A DNA stretch of 8,792 bases from an uncultured Erysipelotrichaceae bacterium (GTDB lineage Bacteria; Bacillota_I; Bacilli_A; RF39; UBA660). Positions 1-5,916 of this stretch are shown in pieces. The notes below the pieces were generated by a model. It saw only the letters and a program-made list of their open reading frames with translations, had not been told where the DNA came from and made no database searches. How positions within the stretch are numbered: position 1 is the stretch's first letter; each line of letters starts with the position of its first letter. The DNA lies in the NCBI GenBank assembly GCA_902795675.1, contig CADBLZ010000112.1, positions 1 through 8,792 on the forward strand. Direction: 5' to 3'. Made by a program: the position numbers and the translations under genes.

Positions 1-619
1 ATATTCTTCTCTTATCATATAGCTTTAATAAAGCTGCATTAATAAGTCTTAAACTAGGTACTCCAAAACGATAGTTATCTTCATACATCATTGTTTGTTC
101 TTTTATTTCCTCAATAACACTATCGCGATCACTTGTATTAAAATCAATTAATAAACTAAGTGCTGCATAGTAAGGATATAAATCTGTATCATAGTTTAAT
201 ACTTCTTTACCTACCTCATCAGTAATAGCATCATATAAACCTGTATCACCATTACTATTTTCAATATTAGCAGCAATATTCTTATAGTTTAAATCAACAT
301 ATTGAATACAAGGTCTTATATATGATTCATATTTATCTAATAAATCATAACCTTCTTTTTTATAACTAACACCTTGTCTAACTAATTCATTAAGTGGTAA
401 TTGAGGATCAAATTCATGCATAAGTTTAACATATCTTACTACTTCTAAATCAAATCCATTGCATAACAAATAAACTTGTTCTGTTTCACTCATATCAGGA
501 ACAATAGTATCCTTAATCCTACACTCACTAGATCTAGTTGTTTTTAATAAATCATTAAGAGTATCGATATCGGTATTTAAAAAATCAAGTAAGTTTTCAA
601 CTGACATATTACTTCCCAT
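1..619 (-). CDS. Hypothetical protein, N-terminal part (C-terminus outside window)
   Basis: Reading leftward from ATG at 619-617 there are 206 codons without a stop, running off the left edge, so the protein is incomplete. An in-frame TAA lies nine codons upstream, and AGAGGT (632-627) sits 7 bases before the ATG, which favours this start over a second ATG at 607. The protein begins MGSNMSVENLLDFL and looks mostly helical and acidic, with no membrane segment or signal peptide in the visible part. Codon use matches its neighbours (AT-ending codons), so it looks like a real gene. I do not recognise the family and see no catalytic motif. It has its own promoter (649-677) and lies downstream of the tmk terminator, so it is probably a separate transcription unit and its function cannot be inferred from the operon next door. 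Confidence 0.8.
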   Translation of the reverse strand, partial: MGSNMSVENLLDFLNTDIDTLNDLLKTTRSSECRIKDTIVPDMSETEQVYLLCNGFDLEVVRYVKLMHEFDPQLPLNELVRQGVSYKKEGYDLLDKYESYIRPCIQYVDLNYKNIAANIENSNGDTGLYDAITDEVGKEVLNYDTDLYPYYAALSLLIDFNTSDRDSVIEEIKEQTMMYEDNYRFGVPSLRLINAALLKLYDKRRI

Positions 620-648
620 AGCAATTACCTCTATTATTCTACATTAAT

Positions 649-677
649 ATTTTATCAAAATAATTTATAAATGTAAA
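649..677 (-). promoter_or_regulatory. Sigma-A-type promoter of the hypothetical gene
   Basis: On the minus strand, TTTACA (677-672, 5 of 6 to TTGACA) is followed after 17 bases by TAAAAT (654-649, 5 of 6 to TATAAT). The -10 is preceded by TGA, giving an extended TGn element. The predicted start near 642 leaves a leader of about 22 bases that contains the AGAGGT ribosome site. Position just downstream of the tmk terminator fits an independent unit. Predicted from sequence only. Confidence 0.65.
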
Positions 678-680
678 TTT

Positions 681-709
681 AAAAAAGACCAGTTAAACTA
701 GTCTTTTTT
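681..709 (-). terminator. Rho-independent terminator of the ftsY-ylxM-tmk operon
   Basis: Inverted repeat with arms 701-709 and 681-689 (AAAAAAGAC/GTCTTTTTT), an inner 3-bp extension and a 3-base loop. Read on the minus strand the single imperfect position (690/700) becomes a U-G wobble, giving a continuous 13-bp RNA stem ending in six Us. Read on the plus strand the same position is a C-A mismatch. This polarity fits a terminator for the leftward operon. The upstream arm encodes the last three codons of tmk (Lys-Lys-Asp), and the TAG stop lies inside the stem. Confidence 0.8.
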
Positions 710-1390
710 AAATAATTCTTTTTTTACTATTTGATATATTTCCTCATGAATATCTTCAATTGGTCTTAATTCCTTTTTCTTAGTAGTACATTCAATCTTA
801 CGATAATTATGAAGATCACATAACTCTAAGTATGTTCTTTCAGCATTCTTTAAGTATAATGGTGAATTTTCATGTTGATCAGATGTGTTACCTCTACCTT
901 TTTTTAATTCCATAATATTATCATATGGCATATAAAGGAAGAATGTAATATCTGGTCTCGGCAATTCTAGAAAACCATATTCTAAGTTTTCTAGATCTTT
1001 ATACATTTTAAGTCTTTCTTCCTTATCAAATATCTTACATCCTTGATGTCCCATATTAGATTCAACATATCTGTCTAATATAACATCAGCACCTGAATCT
1101 AATACCTCTTGTATTTTAGGCATATTATATCTTCGATCAGCAGCATAATATAAAGATGCTACTTTAGGATCAACATTAGTTGCTCCTTCAGGGAAATAAC
1201 CTTCTCCTTCAAAATCTCTACTTAAATATGGTCCAGCAACTATTTTACCAGTTGGTGAATCATAAGCTGGAAAAGTAAACTTTTCAATTTTTCTTCCTTC
1301 TTGTCTTAAACGATTGAATAACAAAGCTGTTTGTGTTTCTTTACCACTACAATCTGTTCCTTCGATAACGATTATCTTTCCCTTTGCCAT
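698..1390 (-). CDS. tmk: Thymidylate kinase (dTMP kinase), divergent form
   Basis: A 230-residue P-loop kinase of the thymidylate kinase family, expected to phosphorylate dTMP to dTDP in the cytoplasm on the way to dTTP. The nucleotide-binding loop is at residues 11-19 (GTDCSGKET) after the hydrophobic strand KIIVIE. The DRY motif is at 106-108, followed by ESNMGHQG, which corresponds to the DRYxxSxxAYQG region of the family. A Lys/Arg-rich segment (KKGRG, 163-167) may be the lid. It is about 20 residues longer than usual bacterial Tmk; the extra length is around residues 51-76, before VASLYYAADR. Glu occupies the position after the P-loop Lys, where Ser/Thr is normal. ATG is preceded by AGGAGG 6 bases upstream, and that site overlaps the ylxM stop codon. 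It is the last gene of the ftsY-ylxM-tmk operon. A related deoxynucleoside kinase activity cannot be excluded. Confidence 0.85.
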   Translation of the reverse strand: MAKGKIIVIEGTDCSGKETQTALLFNRLRQEGRKIEKFTFPAYDSPTGKIVAGPYLSRDFEGEGYFPEGATNVDPKVASLYYAADRRYNMPKIQEVLDSGADVILDRYVESNMGHQGCKIFDKEERLKMYKDLENLEYGFLELPRPDITFFLYMPYDNIMELKKGRGNTSDQHENSPLYLKNAERTYLELCDLHNYRKIECTTKKKELRPIEDIHEEIYQIVKKELFKKD

Positions 1391-1400
1391 AATAAGCCTC

Positions 1401-1697
1401 CTACTTAATGATATCTTCTAATTCACTCTTAATCTTTTCATCTGTAATTTTATCTATCACGTTACATATTTTTGTATTCTTTTCATATATCTTTAAGATA
1501 GATTCATATTTATCTAACTTTTCTTGAACACCTTTAATTGTCTTTTGAACAGCACTTCTAGATATATCTTTATCTTCAGCTATTTCACTTAAAGATAAAT
1601 CTTCTTGATAGTATTCTTGAAAAGTACTTCTTTCATTATCTGTTAATAATTGATTATAAATATCAAATAAATCATTGTAATAAACAAAGTTTTCCAT
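1401..1697 (-). CDS. ylxM: YlxM (UPF0122) putative helix-turn-helix protein linked to SRP
   Basis: A 98-residue protein matching the YlxM/UPF0122 family in size and layout. Residues 18-60 resemble a sigma-70 region 4-like helix-turn-helix: LTDNERSTFQEYY, then LSLSEIAEDKDISRSAVQKTI with the recognition helix near 46-55. A charged helical tail follows. In Firmicutes this gene typically sits with ftsY and ffh, and work in streptococci links it to the signal recognition particle; despite the fold its DNA-binding role is unproven. Here it starts one base after the ftsY stop (TAA-G-ATG), with AAGGA (1713-1709) inside the end of ftsY, so the two are probably translationally coupled. Its TAG stop overlaps the ribosome site of tmk. 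Unlike the common order, no ffh follows. Confidence 0.88.
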   Translation of the reverse strand: MENFVYYNDLFDIYNQLLTDNERSTFQEYYQEDLSLSEIAEDKDISRSAVQKTIKGVQEKLDKYESILKIYEKNTKICNVIDKITDEKIKSELEDIIK

Positions 1698-1698
1698 C

Positions 1699-3018
1699 TT
1701 ACATCAAATCCTTAAATAAACCATAAATATAGTTTTCAATATCGAATGTTTTAAGATCAGTCATCTTTTCACCTAAACCAATGAATTTAACTGGTATATC
1801 AACTTCATCTTTAATTGCTAGAACTATACCACCTTTAGCAGTACCATCCATCTTAGTAAGAACAATACCAGTAATATTAGTTATTTCTTTAAATGCTTTA
1901 GCTTGTGATATACCATTTTGACCTGTTGTAGCATCAATTACTAATAAAGTTTCATGTGGAGCTCCAGGTATTTGACGATCAATAACATTATTAATCTTCT
2001 CTAATTCTTTCATTAAATTAACTTTGTTTTGAAGTCTTCCTGCTGTATCAATTAAAACAATATCAATCTTATTATCTCTAGCTTCTTTTAAACCATCAAA
2101 GATAACACCAGCTGGATCAGTTTCTTCTTTACCATAGAACTTAGAACCAGTTCTATCTGCCCATTCATGTAATTGATCTACAGCACCTGCTCTAAATGTA
2201 TCGCCAGCAATCATCATAACACTCTTGCCTTCATTTCTATACTTATGAGCAACTTTAGCAATTGTTGTCGTTTTACCAACACCATTAACACCAACAAACA
2301 AAATAACAGTTGGTCCTTCTTCAGCGATATTAATCTTATCTGTTAAAGATTGATTATCAACATATATAATGAATAATTCATCGATAATAACTTCATTTAA
2401 ATACTTAGTATCTGTTATATGTTCTTTCTTAACTCTATCTCTTAATTGATCAATAAACTTCATAACAGTATTAACACCAACATCAGCATTAATAAGTATT
2501 TCTTCTAATTCATCAAAATAATCATCATCAACTTTATTATACTTAATACCTAATAAAGATAACTTAGAAACAAACTCTTTCCTTGTTTTTTCTAAACCTT
2601 TATCATAAGTTTCAATATCTTTAGCTTCTTCTACTTTAGATTGATGACTTTGAACAAATTGTGCCCATTCTTCATCATCGTCATCTTCAGATTCTTCATC
2701 TTCATCTTCTTCAAAGTCGTCGTCATCTTCAGATTCTTCTTCTACTTCTTCCTCAGGTTCATCTTCTTCTACAGATTCCTCTTCTTCGACTTCTTCATCG
2801 TCTATTTCTTCTTCCGGTTCTTCAATCTCTTCCGCTTCAATCTCTTCGTCTTCGATTTCTTTGTTCTCTATTTCTTCTTCAAGAGATTCTTCAGCTTCTT
2901 CTTCGATATTTTCTTCTTCAATATCTTCTACATTTTCTACTTCATATTTATCTTTAACTTCTTCAACTACTTCTTTTTTTCTCGTAATTAAATTTTTTAA
3001 TTTATCAAATAATCCCAT
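1699..3018 (-). CDS. ftsY: Signal recognition particle receptor FtsY
   Basis: SRP receptor GTPase, 439 residues, which docks Ffh-ribosome complexes at the membrane for co-translational insertion. The N-terminus MGLFDKLKNLITRKK is a likely amphipathic membrane-contact helix. Residues 31-117 are an extreme acidic A-region (about 64 of 87 residues Asp/Glu). The N domain covers about 141-225. The G domain follows, with G1 GVNGVGKTT (243-251), DTFRAGA (273-279), DTAGR (324-328), TKMD (388-391) and GLGE (414-417), all intact. I chose ATG at 3018 over the in-frame GTG at 3027 because AGGTGAT, the evident ribosome site, overlaps that GTG and is correctly spaced for the ATG. It is the first gene of the operon with ylxM and tmk. 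The acidic domain is longer than in B. subtilis FtsY but comparable extensions exist in other bacteria. Confidence 0.97.
   Translation of the reverse strand: MGLFDKLKNLITRKKEVVEEVKDKYEVENVEDIEEENIEEEAEESLEEEIENKEIEDEEIEAEEIEEPEEEIDDEEVEEEESVEEDEPEEEVEEESEDDDDFEEDEDEESEDDDDEEWAQFVQSHQSKVEEAKDIETYDKGLEKTRKEFVSKLSLLGIKYNKVDDDYFDELEEILINADVGVNTVMKFIDQLRDRVKKEHITDTKYLNEVIIDELFIIYVDNQSLTDKINIAEEGPTVILFVGVNGVGKTTTIAKVAHKYRNEGKSVMMIAGDTFRAGAVDQLHEWADRTGSKFYGKEETDPAGVIFDGLKEARDNKIDIVLIDTAGRLQNKVNLMKELEKINNVIDRQIPGAPHETLLVIDATTGQNGISQAKAFKEITNITGIVLTKMDGTAKGGIVLAIKDEVDIPVKFIGLGEKMTDLKTFDIENYIYGLFKDLM
2678..2739 (-). repeat. Internal duplication in the FtsY acidic region
   Basis: A perfect 20-base repeat (TCGTCATCTTCAGATTCTTC on the plus strand) occurs at 2678-2697 and 2720-2739, a period of 42 bases or 14 codons. 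It encodes the twice-repeated ESEDDDD of FtsY (residues 95-101 and 109-115). The surrounding 2668-2928 is a low-complexity purine-rich coding tract of GAA/GAT codons on the minus strand, prone to expansion or contraction in frame. The open frames seen opposite it on the plus strand are shadows of this composition. Confidence 0.85.
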
Positions 3019-3063
3019 TGTAATCACCTATTTAATTATAACTTATTCGGCTTAAAAAGACAA
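3018..3063 (-). promoter_or_regulatory. ftsY operon promoter with ribosome site at the transcript start
   Basis: On the minus strand TTGTCT (3063-3058, 4 of 6) is followed after 17 bases by a perfect TATAAT (3040-3035). The expected transcription start is near 3029-3028, right at AGGTGAT (3029-3023), which lies 4 bases before the ATG at 3018-3016. The predicted leader is therefore only about 10 bases and consists almost wholly of the ribosome site. This placement also decides against the GTG start at 3027. Confidence 0.75.
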
Positions 3064-3096
3064 AGAGAATATATCTAGACAATTAAAACTCTTTGT
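3060..3096. promoter_or_regulatory. Inverted repeat spanning the divergent promoters (possible operator)
   Basis: ACAAAGAG (3060-3067) and CTCTTTGT (3089-3096) form a perfect 8-bp inverted repeat separated by 21 bases. The left arm overlaps the ftsY -35 (3058-3063). The right arm lies in the rnjA spacer, ending 2 bases before its -10 (3099-3104). The arms are 29 bp apart centre to centre, close to three helical turns. A palindrome TCTAGA (3074-3079) lies between them. The position is suggestive of a shared regulator site, but chance repeats of this size are possible in AT-rich DNA. Confidence 0.3.
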
Positions 3097-3104
3097 TATA
3101 TAAT
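3076..3104 (+). promoter_or_regulatory. Promoter of the RNase J gene
   Basis: TAGACA (3076-3081, 5 of 6 to TTGACA), a 17-base spacer, and a perfect TATAAT (3099-3104). The predicted start near 3111 gives a leader of about 50 bases before the ATG at 3162. It is divergent from the ftsY promoter, with the two -35 boxes only 12 bases apart, so the polymerases binding them may interfere. Confidence 0.75.
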
Positions 3105-3143
3105 GAATAGCGAATGAACTATACTTTTATTTTATAAATTATG

Positions 3144-3153
3144 AAAGAAGTGA
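3144..3153 (+). promoter_or_regulatory. Ribosome binding site that sets the rnjA start
   Basis: AAAGAAGTGA matches AAGGAGGTGA at 8 of 10 positions and ends 8 bases before the ATG at 3162, an ideal distance. The earlier in-frame ATG at 3141 has only AT-rich sequence before it and no recognisable ribosome site, so the start is placed at 3162. Confidence 0.7.
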
Positions 3154-3161
3154 ATAAAATA

Positions 3162-4850
3162 ATGAAAGATGACAATTTTACATCTGTCATTGCTTTAGGT
3201 GGCCTTGGTGAAGTTGGTAAAAACATGTATGTTATTGCCCACAAGGAAGAAATCTGGATAATCGACGCTGGTGTATTATTCCCTGAGAGTGATTTACTAG
3301 GTGTTGATTACGTAATACAAGATGTAACTTATTTAAAACAAAATCAAGATAAAATAAAAGGTTTATTAATAACACACGGACACGAAGACCATATCGGTGG
3401 TATTCCATTCTTATTACAAAATGTTGAAATACCTGTTATATATGGTGCTAAAACTTCTATAGGATTAATAAAGAAAAAACTAGAAGATCGTAGTGTTCCT
3501 TATAATTATGACAATTTAGTTGAAATCGATGGTAATTCTAAAATAGATAGTAAATATTTCCATATTGAGTTCTATAATACTACTCACTCAATTCCTGATA
3601 GTTATGGTATAGTTCTTCATACACCAAATGGTGTAATTGTTCAAACAGGAGACTTTAAATTCGACTTAACGCCAATTGGTCCTATGGCTGATATCCAAAA
3701 AATGGCAGCAGCTGGTCAAAATGGTGTTAAATTACTATTGAGTGAAAGTACTAATGCTTTAGTACCTGGTTTCTCTACTTCTGAAAGTTGTGTAGATGAA
3801 ACATTATCTGATATCATCAACGGTTATACAGGTCGTGTTATAATTGCAACATTTGCTAGTAACATCTACCGTGTTAAACATATTGTTGAAACATGTAAGA
3901 AAATGAATCGTAAGATCATGATCTTTGGTCGTAGTATGGAATCAGCTACTCAACTAGCTTTAGAAAATGGTTTAATAGATGATAAATCTATCTTTATTGA
4001 AGCTAATGAAGCAAAGAGTTTAAAAAAGAACGAAATATGTATTTTATGTACTGGTTCACAAGGAGAACCTTTAGCAGCTTTATCTAGAATAGCTAATGGT
4101 ACTCATAAACAAATACAATTACAACCTGATGACTTAGTTGTTTTCTCTTCTAACCCTATTCCAGGTAATGCTGAAAGCGTTAATAGAGTTGTTAACAAAC
4201 TATATCTAAAAGGTGTAAGAGTAATTACTAATTCTGAATTCAATGATGTTCATACATCTGGACATGGTAAACAAGAAGAATTAAAACTAATGTTAAGACT
4301 TATCAAACCAGAATACCTAATGCCTATCCATGGCGAATACAGAATGCAAAAAATGCATAAAGAATTAGGTGTTAGTTGTGGTGTAGATCCAAATAAAATC
4401 TTTATCATGAAAAATGGTGAACAACTAATCATGGATAATGAAGGTTGTCACATGGGTTCACCTGTTCAAGCTGGTGACATTTATGTTGATGGTTCACGTA
4501 TTGGTGAAGTTGGTTCAATTGTTATAAAAGACCGTAAGTTAATGAGTCGTGATGGTATTTTAATTACTATCTTAAATATTAATCCATATACTCGTAAACT
4601 ATTAATTAAACCAAACATAACAACAAGAGGCTTCGTTTTAGTTAACGAATCTCAAGAACTAATCAACAAGATTGAACGTAAAACAACAGAAGTAGTAAAT
4701 AACTACTTAGCTAATAATCAATATTCATATACTGATTTAAAGAATCAAATAATCTTAGAATTACATCCATTTATAACAAACTTAACAGGTAGAAGACCTA
4801 TTGTTCTTCCTGTTATTATGGAAGTAAAGGAAGCATCTAATAATAATTAG
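3162..4850 (+). CDS. rnjA: Ribonuclease J (J1-like), 5'-3' exo/endoribonuclease
   Basis: RNase J of the metallo-beta-lactamase/beta-CASP family, 562 residues (B. subtilis J1 is about 555). It degrades and matures RNA in the cytoplasm as a zinc enzyme with 5'-3' exonuclease and endonuclease activity. All metal ligands expected for the family are visible: H72, H74, D76 and H77 in HGHEDH, H142 (TTHSIPDS), D164 (GDFKFD) and H390 (PIHGEYR), together with H368 in HTSGHGKQEEL. The beta-CASP insert lies at about 195-365, and the C-terminal domain (about 450-562) supports dimerisation in the family. The intact active site argues for a J1-like, catalytically active enzyme. The last codons (EASNNN and TAG) lie inside the terminator stem, so the C-terminal tail is partly dictated by that hairpin. 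It is a single-gene unit with its own promoter; whether a second RNase J exists elsewhere cannot be seen. Confidence 0.95.
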   Translation: MKDDNFTSVIALGGLGEVGKNMYVIAHKEEIWIIDAGVLFPESDLLGVDYVIQDVTYLKQNQDKIKGLLITHGHEDHIGGIPFLLQNVEIPVIYGAKTSIGLIKKKLEDRSVPYNYDNLVEIDGNSKIDSKYFHIEFYNTTHSIPDSYGIVLHTPNGVIVQTGDFKFDLTPIGPMADIQKMAAAGQNGVKLLLSESTNALVPGFSTSESCVDETLSDIINGYTGRVIIATFASNIYRVKHIVETCKKMNRKIMIFGRSMESATQLALENGLIDDKSIFIEANEAKSLKKNEICILCTGSQGEPLAALSRIANGTHKQIQLQPDDLVVFSSNPIPGNAESVNRVVNKLYLKGVRVITNSEFNDVHTSGHGKQEELKLMLRLIKPEYLMPIHGEYRMQKMHKELGVSCGVDPNKIFIMKNGEQLIMDNEGCHMGSPVQAGDIYVDGSRIGEVGSIVIKDRKLMSRDGILITILNINPYTRKLLIKPNITTRGFVLVNESQELINKIERKTTEVVNNYLANNQYSYTDLKNQIILELHPFITNLTGRRPIVLPVIMEVKEASNNN

Positions 4851-4860
4851 ATGCTTTTTT
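4831..4860 (+). terminator. Rho-independent terminator of rnjA
   Basis: Perfect 10-bp stem AAGCATCTAA (4831-4840) and TTAGATGCTT (4847-4856) with a 6-base loop TAATAA and a T-run through 4860. The stem contains the rnjA stop codon (4848-4850). There is no matching A-run on the left side, so it works only rightward. The vanY -10 begins 5 bases past the T-run. Confidence 0.9.
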
Positions 4861-4861
4861 A

Positions 4862-4882
4862 TGTTATAATTAATATGGTGAT
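4862..4882 (+). promoter_or_regulatory. Extended -10 promoter and ribosome site of the carboxypeptidase gene
   Basis: TGT followed by a perfect TATAAT (4865-4870) makes an extended -10 element. No good -35 is visible, since that position falls inside the rnjA terminator stem. GGTGAT (4877-4882) lies 6 bases past the -10 and 3 bases before the ATG at 4886, so the predicted leader is about 10 bases. The layout closely copies that of ftsY. Read-through from rnjA is an alternative source of transcript. Confidence 0.65.
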
Positions 4883-4885
4883 AAT

Positions 4886-5890
4886 ATGAAGAATAAACAT
4901 AGAAGAAGATTAAAACCAATCCCCTTTCTAATATTAGTACTAGTATTAACTATTTTTGGCTTTCTAATATATAAAGGAGTATCTAAGAAATCTCCTACTC
5001 TAAAAAAAGAGCAACAAAATAATATCATAAATAAATTATCTAAATTAGATTATAAAAAAGATGAAATAGAAGACTTACAAGATGAACTAAGTGATGAAAA
5101 TATAAATTTCTTAGTATCTAAAGAAATAAAACGCGATGACTTTATTGATATCTATAATGATAAATATTACATTGATCAATATATGACTAAATATATTGAG
5201 TATAAAAGTAAACATAACGATTATTCATCACGTGAAATAGTAGAAAGAGTTAATACTCATGCTGATGAAGCTTTCTATACTAATACAGAAGCTAGTAATG
5301 AAAAATTAGATAAATTTGTTATAGCTAATAAACATTACTATTTATCATCTTCTTATACTGCTCCTGATTTAACAGAATTTGATCCTTTATATTCTTTATA
5401 TGGAGCAACATATAAAAATGAATTATCTGAAGAAGCAATGAGTCATTTCATTGAACTATTTAATCAAGCAATAAGTGAAGGTTACGGAATAAAAATAAAT
5501 TCAGCTTATAGATCTTATCAAACACAAAATAAACTATATAACAATTATGTTTCTAGTGATGGTGTTAAACTTGCAGATACTTACTCTGCTCGTCCTGGTT
5601 ATTCAGAACACCAAACAGGTTATGCTTTTGACGTACGTAATGTTCCAAATACAAAAGATGATTTTGAAGATTCCAAAGAATTTGATTGGATGCAAGAGAA
5701 TGCTCATAAATATGGTTTCTTCTTAAGATTCCCTAAAGGTAAAGAAGAAATAACTGGTTATCAATATGAATCATGGCATTATAGATATTGTGGTATCGAG
5801 TGTGCTACATATATCCATGACACTAAAATAACATTTGAAGAATATTATGAATACTTTATTAGATATCATAATCCTCGTAATATAAAATAA
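4886..5890 (+). CDS. Membrane-anchored D-alanyl-D-alanine (or LD-) carboxypeptidase, VanY/LdcB family (peptidase M15B)
   Basis: A 334-residue zinc peptidase that should trim peptidoglycan stem peptides outside the membrane. A positively charged start (KNKHRRRLK) is followed by one membrane segment at about 12-29, with no lipobox Cys, so it is probably a signal anchor. Residues 35-170 form a charged, Lys/Glu/Asp-rich linker region without a recognised domain. The M15B core occupies about 175-315: SAYRS (206-210), the zinc motif SEHQTGYAFD with H242 and D249, and ESWHYRY with E295 and H298. All expected catalytic and metal residues are present. I cannot decide between DD- and LD-carboxypeptidase specificity from sequence, so no symbol is given. 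No van regulatory or ligase genes are nearby, so this is wall maintenance rather than a glycopeptide-resistance cluster. It is convergent with parC and shares its terminator. Confidence 0.9.
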   Translation: MKNKHRRRLKPIPFLILVLVLTIFGFLIYKGVSKKSPTLKKEQQNNIINKLSKLDYKKDEIEDLQDELSDENINFLVSKEIKRDDFIDIYNDKYYIDQYMTKYIEYKSKHNDYSSREIVERVNTHADEAFYTNTEASNEKLDKFVIANKHYYLSSSYTAPDLTEFDPLYSLYGATYKNELSEEAMSHFIELFNQAISEGYGIKINSAYRSYQTQNKLYNNYVSSDGVKLADTYSARPGYSEHQTGYAFDVRNVPNTKDDFEDSKEFDWMQENAHKYGFFLRFPKGKEEITGYQYESWHYRYCGIECATYIHDTKITFEEYYEYFIRYHNPRNIK

Positions 5891-5916
5891 AAAAGAGAGT
5901 TTAAAACTCTCTTTTT
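5890..5916. terminator. Bidirectional terminator between vanY-like gene and parC
   Basis: Arms AAAAAGAGAGT (5890-5900) and ACTCTCTTTTT (5906-5916) pair perfectly around the 5-base loop TTAAA. The A-run on the left and T-run on the right make it usable by transcripts from both sides. It touches the last base of the carboxypeptidase stop (5888-5890) and overlaps the parC stop (5915-5917), so the two convergent genes share it. Confidence 0.9.

Noticed and set aside
3019..3027. GTG start for ftsY giving three extra residues
   Set aside because: The GTG is part of the AGGTGAT ribosome site, which is correctly placed for the ATG at 3018, and MGLFDKLK is the expected FtsY N-terminus.
2641..3055. 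Three overlapping plus-strand open frames opposite ftsY, one rich in Phe and one in Leu/His
   Set aside because: They are antisense shadows of the GAA/GAT-rich acidic coding tract. Their extreme composition, lack of ribosome sites and the clear FtsY domains on the other strand rule them out.
3114..3137. Possible seven-codon upstream open frame (ATG ... TAA) in the rnjA leader
   Set aside because: No ribosome site precedes it and short frames like this are expected by chance in AT-rich leaders.
3141..3161. Earlier ATG start for rnjA adding seven residues
   Set aside because: It has no ribosome site upstream, while AAAGAAGTGA inside this stretch is ideally spaced for the ATG at 3162.
4250..4432. 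A 60-residue minus-strand open frame inside rnjA
   Set aside because: It lies opposite the conserved HTSGHGK/PIHGEYR part of RNase J and has no promoter, ribosome site or recognisable protein features.
4886..5890. Part of a vancomycin-resistance cluster because of the VanY-like domain
   Set aside because: No vanA/B-type ligase, vanH, vanX or two-component regulators are adjacent; the neighbours are RNase J and topoisomerase IV.
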